This document shows positions 44,701-55,300 of a DNA stretch of 64,000 nucleotides, in pieces; position 1 is the first letter of the stretch; each line of letters opens with the position of its first letter. Source of the DNA: Anthopleura xanthogrammica (taxonomy: Eukaryota > Cnidaria > Anthozoa > Actiniaria > Actiniidae); NCBI GenBank assembly GCA_964019055.1, contig OZ025206.1, positions 28,168,012 through 28,232,011 of the forward strand, read 5' to 3'. Both the position numbers and the translations under genes were made by a program. The notes under the pieces were generated by a model. That model did not search any database. It saw only the letters and a list, made by a program, of their open reading frames with translations, and was not told the origin of the DNA.

Positions 44701-47700
44701 CCACACTACCTATAGCGCCATAACACTTGAGTGAGAGGTCATTGGATTTTTCAAAGTAGGGCTTGAAAGTGTTTTTGAGATCGGTAATCAAATCTGTGGC
44801 TCGGGATTTTTTTCTCCATCGTCTTGACATCCATTGATTAAACTTGGTTGCTTCATACAATGAATTCGATTTTTTTGGCAGTTTGAATTCGATGCGTTCT
44901 TTCAATTCAATCTATTACACAATACGTTGATAAGAAGAATGCACATAAAACTAAAAAAGAAAGAAAAAAAGGAAGAAAGGAGAAAGGAAGAACGAAAGGA
45001 AAAAGCAAGGGAGGGAAGAAAGAAAGAAAGAAAGAAATCCTTGGGGGGTGGGGGAAGGATGGGCTCTCCCTATAATGGACTATACGGGGATGCTCCGCCC
45101 GAAAGGGATACCTTTTTCAGGCCGCAGGTATAGACTTACAATTCCGTTATATCCGTTATAGTTTTTGTATTCGTACATGTGGATTGATTTTAAGAATCTT
45201 TTCGATTGTATTTATTTTATGTAGTGAACCACATCACCAAATCGTACATCAGCGAATTTTTTTTGTCATGGACAACACTACTAAAACAGGTAGAGTGACA
45301 ATCGGGCTTGAGAAAAACCAGTTGCGACTAGCGTTAAAGCTAGACACTTTTGATAACATTCCTGAGCCCTGAGCGGCTAGTTAGCTTTGAAGTTCATGGT
45401 GGAATTTGGCCATTACTTCTACTTGGATAGCATGTTCAAAGCTAATTCACCGCTCAGGGCTCAGGAATGTTATCAAAATTGTATACCTTTAATGCTAGTC
45501 ACAACTGGTTTTTCTCGAGCCCGATTGTCACTCTACCTGTTGTAGTAGTAACAACTGAACAATACATGAGATAATCGTGAGATAATGAGTCTTCGTTTAA
45601 ATCTGATTCAAGAAATGTTTGTATACACGTGTCAATTCATGAAGTCCCTAATAGAACAAAAGAAGTTTATAAATTTATCTGATGAAAGGAAATAATATCT
45701 TCTACAATAACAAAGGAAAGAAGGAAAAAAGGAAAGATGGAAAGGGAGAAAAAGGAAAAGAGGGAAAGAAAAAGAAAAGAGAAACTCCATCACGACCTAC
45801 AACAACGAGATGACACTTATTTACAAATTCGAAATACTTACGTTTCCGAGACTGCGCATTCTTGACTTATATACTGCATGCTCATAAACAGTAGATAAAC
45901 CAGGAATAGCAATACTCCAAGCAGAAGCACTAGTATCAATGACGTTTTGAAAAGTATTTTGATAAAGTTTATCTACTTCGACGAATGGAATGCCTCCCTC
46001 ATCTTTTTCTGTAATAAGATCCTATTAAATTGAAGAAATAGTATATAAAATAGCGCACGGCTAAAACAGATCCTAACAAACAAGAGTATATCTACCAGAA
46101 TCTTTTCTTTTGCTTGCCGGGCTGCATCCTCTCCATCTCGAATGGATTTGATTAGTTCATCTTGCTTGGTGTCTATATTTTCTAATGCTTCAAGAATTGG
46201 CGACAACAAATCAATTATTATTTGGATCACCGTTTGTGTATAGTCAGCTGTAAGGAAAAAAAAAAACAAGGAAAAGCTGTAGTTCAGAAAAAAATAATAA
46301 AGGCATTTGGAACTTGAATCAAGTATAGAGACTTTGCACCACCACTTGATGGCAGCCATTACTAGGACGCATAACAATAGAGTATTTTCTACCCGGGAAA
46401 CTGAGTGATTTCTTTCTCGTATAAATCAGATTAGACCAGATTCAATTATTCCTGCGTCCTTTCATGGCTGTCATCACGTGATGGTGAAAATCTTCTATAG
46501 CAGAGCAATTACAATGTACTGCCCAAACAATCTGAGAGCAAGAACATCGTTTAAAGAAAATGGCATATATTTTATATATTAATGCAAACTACTAATTATA
46601 AATCACAACCCACAATTCATTTCGGTCTCAGATTTCAGATTTCCTACTGACGTTTCTTTTTTCCAAAATGAACCACGGTGCAAATGATATTTTTCGTTGC
46701 TGTAGTTCAGGTCAAAATGTGTTCTACAAACCATCGATCCAGACCAGCTCTCCTACCGACAACGTTTCTTTTTTCGAAAATGAACCATGGTGCAAATGAT
46801 ATTTTTCGTTGCAGTAGTAAAAGTCAAAAAGTGTTCCACGAACCCTCTGCTTGAAACCTCTCTGCTTTCTTAGATAACGCCACAACATTCTTGGATGCTT
46901 GCTCATATTTTTTACTATATGAACTTGTTTCTGGGTGTGCCGCATCAGAACATCCATCGATATTCTTTTGTAATGATTTTGCTATTTTTGCTGGAGGCAA
47001 ACCATAAGAAGTGGACAATATTCGTTTGAGTGCATCAGACTTTAGAATTCGACTTGCAAAACCTATTAAACCTGCAACAGAAATTTTCAATCCTCAGTTT
47101 ATAACACTTGAACTTGATGCAAAAACAACATGAAATTTGCATAATCTTTAAAAGACCCCTTTCAGCACGTCGGAATGCAGCTCAATTTGGAGGACAAAAC
47201 AAAAGGTTCCAATTCTCAGGAGATTAAAATTATTTTGTTTTGATGTCCTCCAAACTAGCTGCTTTGGGGTCTTTGTTGGTGTCGCAGGAAGTATTGTATT
47301 CAAGGTTAGGGCACTTTGTATTGCAGGATATTGTATCGATCTAAGTTCTTTGATTTTGGCTATTGTTTTATTGAACTAATGCCTCAGGTGACGCGCAACA
47401 CCAAGAAGTTAAAGCGCTAAAAACATATATTCTCCGAGCAAGAGAAGAAGGTGATTGGTACTATCATTATATGATAAGTCCAGACGCGCAGATTACAAAG
47501 AAGTTCCATGTAGAACAAACCATGATTACCTTTCTTTCCTCCGCCCTCTTCTTTCAGTGATTGACAATGAAGCTGGTCCATAATGGGGTGAGGTATTTTT
47601 GCTAGAATGACAATATTTAACTATTAGTATCACTATGTATCTGACAATAATATCTTAATAAGACTAAGTAGAAACACGAACGAGCTAATGGATAAATTTA

Positions 47701-48210
47701 TGAATTAAATGAAAAAAAAAGGATGGAGAAAAGGATGGAAGAAAGGATAGAAGGAAGGCAGGGAGAAAAAAAAAGGAAGGAAGGATGGAAGGAAGGCAGA
47801 GAGAAAGGAAGGAAAGCAGGAAGGATGGAAGGAAGGAAGAAATGGATGGACTAATAAATTAAGCCTTTTGGCAAACGAAGAAATCAATCGTTAGATTGAA
47901 ATCTGTATAGACTGATACCTCTATAAGTGACCATTTGATCAAGTCAAAAGTAGGGCTTTTATTCCTTTATCAAAATTCTTATCTGAATATGATGTTTCTT
48001 ACATCGAGCTCCTTTCAATTTATTTTCCAATTTTATACATTGGTCAAGTTCTTTGGCTGTGTAATCATCACTATCATCGGCTTTGTCAGTGTTTGGTTCA
48101 ATGTCTTCATTCTTCTCTTGGTTCTTTAGGTGTTTCGCACTTGCAATTTCTCCACCAACCAGCAAAAAACAGATGAAAAGTGCAAAATGATATGCGTGTC
48201 GAGACGTCAT
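38755..48210 (-). CDS. Copy C of the tandem secreted-protein family, complete (10 exons, about 672 aa)
   Basis: Exons on the minus strand: 48003-48210, 47530-47601, 46844-47071, 46096-46247, 45842-46021, 44683-44911, 43649-43800, 42937-43139, 40999-41532 and 38755-38815. They sum to 2019 nt in frame with the same intron phases as copy B. Exon 1 encodes a signal peptide (HAYHFALFICFLLVG). Exon 3 has lost two of the three cysteines found in A and B. Exon 7 keeps CX8C (NDCKDTRQKIKCAY). Exon 9 keeps the seven shared cysteines and the GYHRLCLMN and REYIC motifs. Exon 10 reads CTPDDVFSPKQLERE before the stop, followed by AATAAATCG as in copy B. A 2-base change upstream breaks the longer reading frame that A and B have before the ATG, which supports the start at 48210. 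It is the most diverged copy, and the exon-level conservation between two diverged copies argues that the gene is real. The function is not recognised. Confidence 0.8.
38887..40446 (+). mobile_element. Full-length copy of the GCGGAGCTCC-TIR element with a nested MITE
   Basis: The left end AGCGGAGCTCCCGCGCGG and right end GGGAGCTCCGCTTTTAGG are inverted repeats, and the TTAGGCAGTGCCTAA palindrome follows. It is colinear with 10551-11932 except for the 228-bp insertion at 39474-39701. It lies in intron 9 of gene copy C. Confidence 0.75.
39474..39701. mobile_element. PIF/Harbinger-like MITE with TTA target duplication
   Basis: The ends are AGGCGCGATTACACGGT and ACCGTGTAATCGCGCCT. It is flanked by TTA on both sides, and the empty site GACTTAGTAAAAAG is seen in the sister element at about 11240. 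A 3-bp TTA duplication is characteristic of PIF/Harbinger transposition. A related element is at about 55190-55395. Confidence 0.85.
40612..40920. repeat. (GAAT)n tetranucleotide microsatellite
   Basis: About 75 units with GAAT-to-GCAT variants towards the right end and a short inverted CATT run. It lies in intron 9 of copy C. The His-Ser-Phe-Ile frames through it are not genes. Confidence 0.95.
42359..42498. mobile_element. Foldback MITE
   Basis: ATTACATGGGCATTTGGAGA and ATACGAATTTTATCTTC pair with GAAGATAAAATTCGTATCTC and GCCCGTGTAATAT. A fragment of the same family is at about 26730-26775. Confidence 0.75.
43402..43528. repeat. Inverted repeat in intron 7 of copy C, also present in copy B
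   Basis: TTCTCACCCAATTCAAAACC pairs with GGTTTTGAATTGGGTGAAAA. Same intron and same outer arms as 20003-20131; the loop between has diverged. Confidence 0.7.
44310..44640. repeat. Two adjacent foldbacks with ATTGG(A)C arms in intron 6 of copy C
   Basis: The first (about 44310-44392) is built from repeated TCGTCCAATA / TATTGGACGA. The second (about 44508-44640) pairs ATTATTGGATTTGGCT with AGCCTTATCCAATAATT and AAATTATGCAT with ATGCATAATTT. Confidence 0.6.
44945..45040. repeat. Polypurine tract in intron 5 of copy C
   Basis: A shorter GAAA/GGAA tract at the same intron position as in A and B. Another purine-rich run lies at 45709-45785. Confidence 0.85.
45285..45545. mobile_element. MITE with ACAGGTAGAGTGACAATCGG termini
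   Basis: The left end CAGGTAGAGTGACAATCGGG and right end CCCGATTGTCACTCTACCTG are inverted repeats, with inner GCGGCTAGTTAGCTTTGAA and TCAAAGCTAATTCACCGC arms. The second copy is at 57628-57895 in TTC19. Confidence 0.85.
47160..47280. mobile_element. Short MITE (CAGCACGTCGGAATGCAGCT family)
   Basis: The arms GCTCAATTTGGAGGACAAAA and TTTTGATGTCCTCCAAACTAGC flank a short middle. Related copies are at 6978, 26000 and 59018. Confidence 0.7.
47710..47850. repeat. (GGAA)n-rich purine tract
   Basis: GGAA and GGAT runs in intron 1 of copy C. Confidence 0.85.
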
Positions 48211-49137
48211 TCTGAAAAAGAGACGAAAAAGTGATTCAACATTTGCATAAAAATGTACTTCACTTAGAATGAAGTTTGTTCTTGAATCACTTTCATGTAG
48301 ATCGTTTTTTAATTAAGATGAAGCCTAATTTTAAAAATAGCATATAACTTTTTTCAAGACTTTCAGTACTGAATCTACATGAAGTAAGTAGTTCAATTGG
48401 TTAAATACTAAAAAGAAATATATAAAATAACCTTTATGTAAACCATGAGTAAAATAGTTATTATGATACTGTTTGTGTAATCCAGTTCAAAATGTTACAA
48501 GGTTACGTCACAGTCATTCGATGCATACCGCCGTTTCTGATGACCACAGACTCTTTTTATAGAGGTTTACATTCGTTTATAAGTGAACTTTTCGAATTCG
48601 TTTGAATGATTACTGATGTATTACGAGAATTTCATTAAAATCATTATTTATTGTCACTTCGCAAGATTTCGTCCATAAGAAAAGCAATTTGAATTTCTTC
48701 CCTTCCCTGTCATTCCAAATAACTAGGTTCTGTGAAATCTTTTTATTGTTTTGGCTTCAGGGACTTTGCTTTTATCTTAATGCTTGAACATCATCACGTA
48801 AAAGAACCCAGTGCCAAAACATGCACTTCTGCTATTGGCAAAATAAAGAGCACCCATGCAAAGCACGATATAGAAAACGAAAATATGACAATATAGAAAT
48901 AGATTTTCATCGGTCTCACTGTGCTCATGTGTGAGCAGACCTGGCGGAGCTCGAACTAGAAAAGATCATAAGAGCGCGTTTCGGAAGGCAAGGGTGGATC
49001 ATAAGAAAATAAGGAGAGAAACCTAACCGCAGGTTGAACACTTCACGGGGGTTTTGTTTCAATTCTGATTTCAGTAAAAACATGCTCATTCAAAAATTTC
49101 ATCTTTCTCTTAAAACCTTGAAAATATTTTTTCCTCA

Positions 49138-49377
49138 ATGAATTGTTTGCGTCCGGATATTTGCGATTTGAAGTTGAAAGATAGCGCGTCGGGAACATCC
49201 CATCGAGCCACCTTAAAGTGGCTTCGTCGTCCGCAGGTAACACTGAATATTTCAACATCCACATTCGACGTCTTCTTGAAAAAAATACTCAGTAAAAGAA
49301 ATTTTAAAAAACTAGTCATTCCAGCTATTCTTGCCACTTGGAATGACTTATCTCCAATCGCTTACATGATAACATAA
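49138..49377 (+). CDS. Plus-strand exon-like open frame upstream of copy C, unknown
   Basis: A 79-codon frame ends KLVIPAILATWNDLSPIAYM before its stop. The last part, with the same stop, is also readable at about 12870-13011 and, frameshifted, at 29660-29800. In those copies the 5' part is replaced, and CGTCCGCAG sits at the boundary like a splice acceptor. It may be the last exon of a plus-strand gene or relic caught in the duplicated unit. No family is recognised. Confidence 0.25.
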   Translation: MNCLRPDICDLKLKDSASGTSHRATLKWLRRPQVTLNISTSTFDVFLKKILSKRNFKKLVIPAILATWNDLSPIAYMIT

Positions 49378-49443
49378 AAAGAAATGAATAAGTTTTGACA
49401 AAGAAAATAGGAACATGATAGGAACGTCGATCTTCTCATGAAC

Positions 49444-49674
49444 CAAACCATTGGCCTAAGTATTGCGAATATGATGTCAATATCCAATATGTACACACAC
49501 CTAATTGCAAGGTCGTCATTAAAAAAAAACCAGAAAATGATATTGATTGGAATAAGAATGAAAAAAACTTGTCGAAAATGTCAATCTTGTATACGACCTT
49601 ACATTGCAGATTGCTCAGGGGAGCTTTTATTTAGTACATACGGCGGAATATTCGAAGAAGAATTATAAACCGCA
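49444..49674 (+). pseudogene. Possible exon relic, plus strand
   Basis: In one frame it reads PKYCEYDVNIQYVHTPNCKV and then VIKKKPENDIDWNKNEKN, a protein-like composition, and stops before 49620; AATAAAG lies at about 49678. The first few residues (PKYCEYDVNI) are also readable at about 13168 but not the rest. The identity is unknown. Confidence 0.25.
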
Positions 49675-50079
49675 GTAATAAAGTTTATATTACTATTTAA
49701 TTCCGATTTTGCTATCTATAATTTTGTAATTTGTTTTTATTCTTATATGACAACCTTTCTTGGAATTAGGTGCATATATATAATGTTGAATCTTATAAGA
49801 ACTGAATAGAGGGAAAAACACAAAAACTAAAGCTTTACTGTTAAAAGAAATTGTTACATGAAATGTTTCCTCACCTGAACCCTCCTAGGTACCTTGGAAG
49901 ACTGCAGACTGATGTTATATTTTTCCTGGTGGTTTCATCAAGAATTTTTAAAAGTAAACGTCACGTCAGGTGACTTAATGGGATTCCTATCACCAGAAAT
50001 TAAGTAATTAAATCCAACACAAATCAACAGGTATGCGATGGGAGAAATCCCGTCAGATTGATAACAAGTCAACCTTGAA

Positions 50080-51050
50080 GATTGACGTTGCTTTTGCCCG
50101 AGGACTTAATTTTGGGTGTTCTTTTTTTTTTTTTAAAAAGAAAGATTTATGACAAAGGCCTTCCATATAGACTTGTCACAGTTTTTTGCCACTAGTTTCA
50201 CTTTAGTGTTTCACTAAATTCTAAATTGTTATGGAATATATGTTAGCAGTTCTTAGAATCAAAAATTCAAAGCTAACTAAACAGACTATTTTATGGTTTG
50301 GTAAAGTTTGTACGTTTGAAGGTTCTATATGTTTTATCATTTACAACCACGAATCTGCAGCAACTTGGTATATACACCGTGTTTTTTTTAATGCGTTCAT
50401 TATACATCTATTTCAATAAAGGTTATCGCAACAAGCCAAGACAACCTGCAAACGATACTTTAATTAGCTGAAGATTCGGGACAACACTTAAAGAAACGAA
50501 ACAGTTGCAGCCTACCATTTATAAAACGTCTAAAACAATCGCGTCTAAATGATGAATAACGAATAAATTACAGATATTCTTAGTGCCGTCTTGTGTTGTT
50601 GCTTTCAGCTGCAGCAACCTTTTTTGAACTGAGGTGTGTAAACAAGCAACCATGCCGGCATTGTTTAAATGTTTTCTGGTGGTAAGAATCTCATTAGTCT
50701 ACCTGCCTTTTGACGTTTAAAAGTTCTTAATTAAACAACCAGAAATAACATCAGTCATTCATCTGAGATAGGATGGTTCAGGTACATGTTCAGGTATCAT
50801 GACCATAATGACTTGGGCTAAGTCGTAAAGTCGCAGTTTATATATTTATCTACTTTGTTAACCATTTTATTTTATCGCAATTATTTATATAGTCAAATTA
50901 AAAACATCTTTTTATTAAAATTTAGAAGCGAAACTTTATTAACTTTACACCTACGTACGAAGACATAGGCGTGAAACTTTATTCTTGGTTTGTTGTTGTT
51001 GTTGTTATTGTTATGTTATATAACAATCGCAAATCATATCCTTTCTTCTG
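50080..51050. other. Upstream region of the copy C unit, no gene seen
   Basis: It is alignable in patches to 13700-14160 (copy A) and 30360-31430 (copy B). No splice-bounded frame was found. Confidence 0.45.
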
Positions 51051-51054
51051 GGGA

Positions 51055-51240
51055 TATGGCTGGCGTACGCTGCTAATGCGTCGTCTTTCACCAATGTCAG
51101 TCCAACGGGTTTGGTCGCTGGTTCGAGCCCTGCGGTCGCCAGATGTGAATTGAGTTTGATATTTTGTTCTCGTCCTTGCAACGAAGGATTTTCTCCGAGT
51201 TTTCCGGTTACTTCCTCCATAAAAATCAAAATACGACTCG
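51055..51240 (+). mobile_element. tRNA-derived SINE, third subfamily
   Basis: The box-A-like GGCTGGCGTACGCTGCTAATG and box-B-like CTGGTTCGAGCCCTGCG are followed by GATTTTCTCCGAGTTTTCC and CTTCCTCCATAAAAATC. Confidence 0.7.
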
Positions 51241-51401
51241 AGCGTTGCGTGTATAAAATAGTAAATGTAGTGTGGTACTCAGTGAAAGCTGCCAAAACAA
51301 TCAGCCTGCTCTCACGGCTAACAAATAAAAGATTGATTCAAAATTTCTTTGTTGGTTGGTATCATAATTCAAACATAAATTGTATCCTCAACCATGAATT
51401 G

Positions 51402-51455
51402 ACATTTATTTTGCCAAGCTTTCGGGCTTAATTGCCCATCCTCAGGGCTAAATGT
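51402..51455 (-). ncRNA. Hammerhead ribozyme motif, left arm
   Basis: Exact mirror of the motif at 51565-51618, so all core bases and stems are the same on the minus strand. Confidence 0.65.
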
Positions 51456-51564
51456 AACAAACAACGACAGTTACAATCAACTGCTTAACTCACGCTCATC
51501 GCGCAATCGCGGATTGCGCGATGAGCGTGAGTTAAGCAGTTGATTGTAACTGTCGTTGTTTGTT

Positions 51565-51618
51565 ACATTTAGCCCTGAGGATGGGCAATTAAGCCCGAAA
51601 GCTTGGCAAAATAAATGT
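51565..51618 (+). ncRNA. Hammerhead ribozyme motif, right arm
   Basis: ACATTTA and GCC precede CTGAGGA (51575-51581). Stem II is GGGC/GCCC with an AATTAA loop, then GAAA (51597-51600). A palindromic AGCT minimal stem III is followed by the cleavage base T, GGC (pairing with GCC), a 4-nt internal loop and TAAATGT (pairing with ACATTTA). Stem I is thus bipartite with an internal loop, as in efficient natural hammerheads. The palindromic stem III suggests dimer action. Confidence 0.7.
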
Positions 51619-52310
51619 CAATTCATGGTTGAGGATACAATTTATGTTTGAAAAGATTGATTATTGATTATCTCAAGCTTTCTCAATAATGTTCTTCTTA
51701 TATGACGTATCTAGAAGAGAAACCATCGATCAAATCAAGGAATTGATGATTTGCAAACATTCCCTAGAGATCTAGAGCCAAGAGACAAAGACATGGCGGC
51801 CATGCTGGTGGTCTTAACGATGGATACTAATAAGAAATCTTTCTAAATACACCATGACGTAACCGTGAAAACGAAGAATAGACCCAAACCCACAGCCCAA
51901 ATCAAACAAGTCTCTTTTTTTTTCAAGTTGAAATAGTGAAAACCTAACTATTGAACCTGATGAGTGCTTATAATTCTTAGATTCATTAAAAATGCATTCG
52001 ACTGTTTTTCAACCCATTATATTTCTCAAATATTTTCATTTGTCCACAGTACTGCGGTTTTATTCAGATCAGAACCAGAATACGCTATAACATCACCTTT
52101 CTTTCTTTTAATAGAAATATCTACGAAAGAAACGTTTTGGATATGCCTTTTAAAAATGTCTAGTTCCTCAAAACCGATAGTGTTTATATGTTTACTGTAG
52201 AGTAACCTGCTTAGTGGCTCAGAGGACTGAGGAGGGGGAGAAGTTTATCCTCTTCCCTTTCTTTCTCTTCCATCTTCCTTCCACTTCCCAGTCAGCTCTT
52301 CACATCATAA

Positions 52311-55300
52311 TCATATATTAATATCCAGTTTCATGGTACTGTTTTTAATCATGTCTTTAACTACTTCATCGTCTGATTCCTCAGCCATTCTCAAGGCTTT
52401 GATCATTGCCTGCTTTGCTCGTTTAACTTTACCTGTCACGAAACGAAAGAAAGAAATCAGCCACGTCAAAAGCGAGCAATGGGCTCGGAATTTAAAGGGT
52501 TTATTTTTTGTTAAAGGAAATGAGTCAATATTTGAAATGTTACGAGATTTTAGAGTTAACATAGATTTACTTACCTCGCTCAAGTAAAATAAGCCCTAAA
52601 TTAGCCAAGACAAATGCCTGAATAGAACTTTCTGTTTGGTCGGCCAGTTTAATGGACTTCATTGCCAGTGTCTCAGCCTCTTGGTACCGTTGAGATTCTG
52701 CATACGCCTTGGCAAGATTGCTCATTATCACAAGTACCTTTCAAGTGGAATACAAACGATTACTGCGATTCTCAATATTCTGCTAACTCGGTAGTTTCGA
52801 GTTGCCCGTTGGAATTTGTTTTTTCACTGCCGCCAGTCAAAAATATAAAAGGTATATTAGTTTTGATTGACGGCAGCGAAACATCCCTTTTATAACAGTA
52901 AAATTTGAGAACCACAGTGAAATTTCAATTAGTAAACCCATTCGGCTTGCGCGTAAACATTCTCCATTTCAGACCAGGTTGATTATTGTTTTTTACTCTT
53001 CTTTGTATCGGTAAAGCGCTTCCTTCCCTAACTAGTGGCTGGTAGTATTATAAGGAAATGCAAAAAAAATGTTGCAATCAATGACATGCATGCTTGTTTA
53101 ATGCATTAAAAAAACCACGATGTATACACCAAGTGGGGAGGTGGACAACTCGAGAAAAACCCACCCTCGAATCAGAGATGAGAGGTAACCTCCTCCACAT
53201 GCTACTCGCTTGGGTTTCTTTTTTTCTATTTCTTTCGAGATGGGTTTCCTGTGGCGATTCGAGATGGGTTTTCTGTGGCGATTCGACATGGCTGGAAGAC
53301 TAAGGCGAGAGGGCTAGTCCTGCTCGGTTAGTCAACGCTCACAGGAAGCCCAGTATAGGCACAGGAAGCCCAGTACAGGAGAAATATAGGTAAAAACGAA
53401 GAGAGAGACGCCTACGGAGGTGGCTAGGTGAGAGGCGAGTGCTGCCTACTACTACCAAACACCAAACATATTCCCAGACATAGAACTAACTTAACATACA
53501 AACTAAGACGAAGCTGTGAAAACATATTCATACGCTTATCATAATAATATGAGGAAACTGATGCTGGAGAAGGCCAAGGTAGTTCAAGTACAACACGGTC
53601 TACAATACAGCATCGCGATTCTCCTATAAGATTAAAATCGGGAAAGAGCGCAAATGTAAACCAGTATTTTTGGCTCAGAATTACTGCGTGATAGGAGAAT
53701 CGCGATACGAAATTTATTTCGATTTTGAGTCGCTATACGGGTTTATATTGACGGCTTCGAGACTACGGCCAATATAAAATATAATTTCTTCCAACTAGCC
53801 GTCAATATAAACCTGGAGTTGGCGGGATTTTGGTAGCTCAAAATCGCAATAAGTTATAAAAACCATCAAATTGCAACATTTAACTAGTAAAGATACCTGG
53901 TCATCTTCTCGTCCAAGAACCTCCTCTGCAACTTCTAAGGCTTTTTCCAAGGTTTCTGCAGCCTTTTCAGGTTCTCCACGAGAAAGATAAAACATCCCCA
54001 GACCATCTAGACACAGTCCCAGAAGAGCCTTGCTGTAGCGGCAAAGAAATAACAAACAACATTTTTCATTTCTGGGTTTATTATAATTTTTTTGACTAAA
54101 GTGATCACCACACACAAATACCAATAAAGGTTCACATTTCTACCTGTTATCCCCCTCTCACAAAAACTTTATATCATAGGTCTATATCTGACCCCCCTGA
54201 ACACACACACACAAATCTACCTGTTATCCCCCCTCCCACAAATGCTTAATATCATAGGTCTACCTGACCCCCCTGAACAAACACACACACACAAATCTAC
54301 CTGTTATCCCCCCTCCCACAAATACTTAATATCATAGGTCTATCTGACCCCCCTGAACAAACACACACACACAAATCTACCTGTTATACCCCCTCCCACA
54401 AATACTTAATATCATAGGTCTATCTGACCCCCCTGAACACACACACACAAATCTACCTGTTATCCCCCCTCCCACAAATGCTTAATATCATAGGTCTATC
54501 TGACCCCCCTGAACAAACACACACACACAAATCTACCTGTTATCCCCCTCCCACAAATACTTAATATCATAGGTCTACCTGACCCCCCTGAACAAACACA
54601 CACACAAATCTACCTGTTATCCCCCCTCCCACAAATACTTAATATCATAGGTCTATCTGACCCCCCTGAACACACACACACAAATCTACCTGTTATCCCC
54701 CCTCCCACAAATGCTTAATATCATAGGTCTATCTCACCCCCCTGAACAAACACACACACACAAATCTACCTGTTATCCACCCTTCCACAAATGCTTAATA
54801 TCATAGGTCTATCTGACCCCCCTGAACAAACACACACAAACAAATACCTAAAAGGTTCACATTTTGTTACCACAAATGCTCACATATCTATCTGTTACTC
54901 CCAACCCCACACAAACACCTATTAAGGTTCATAATTTTACCTGTTATCATCAGCCTCATCTGCCTGGTCAATATTGTCCTCTGCTGTGTCTATACACCAT
55001 TGATATCCTTCAAGGGCTAAATCATTCCTTGGAAATATACAAATTTAATGTCATTACACTGCACTGCTCTAGTGAGGTTCAGGCATATATATGATATATA
55101 TAATAGATACAAAAAAGAAAAGCAACTTGAAAAGAAAAAAAGTCAAGTCAATACAAGTCAAGAATAATAATTTAAAAAAAGTTCAAGTTGCACGCAAGTA
55201 TGTCACACGTATTTTGTCGTTGTAACTTTCGGAAATTTGTTGAGGAAGTAGAAACCAAATCTACTTTTCGTGCAACTTTTGTGTTTGAAAAATAAGTTGC

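Larger units (their letters stand above)
51368..51652. mobile_element. Perfect 141-bp inverted repeat with a 3-nt loop carrying two opposed hammerheads
   Basis: The arms 51368-51508 and 51512-51652 are exact reverse complements by inspection, separated only by GCG. Each arm contains one hammerhead motif (51402-51455 on minus, 51565-51618 on plus). Sequence outside the arms does not pair. It looks like a palindromic dimer of a small ribozyme-bearing retroelement. Confidence 0.85.

Noticed and set aside
45184..45372. Short plus-strand open frame in copy C intron 5
   Set aside because: It overlaps the terminal repeat of a MITE and has no splice or similarity support.
16154..48210. Assigning the tandem family to a known cnidarian toxin or pore-forming family
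   Set aside because: Secretion and Gly-rich hydrophobic helices are suggestive, but no diagnostic motif was recognised, so no such name is given.
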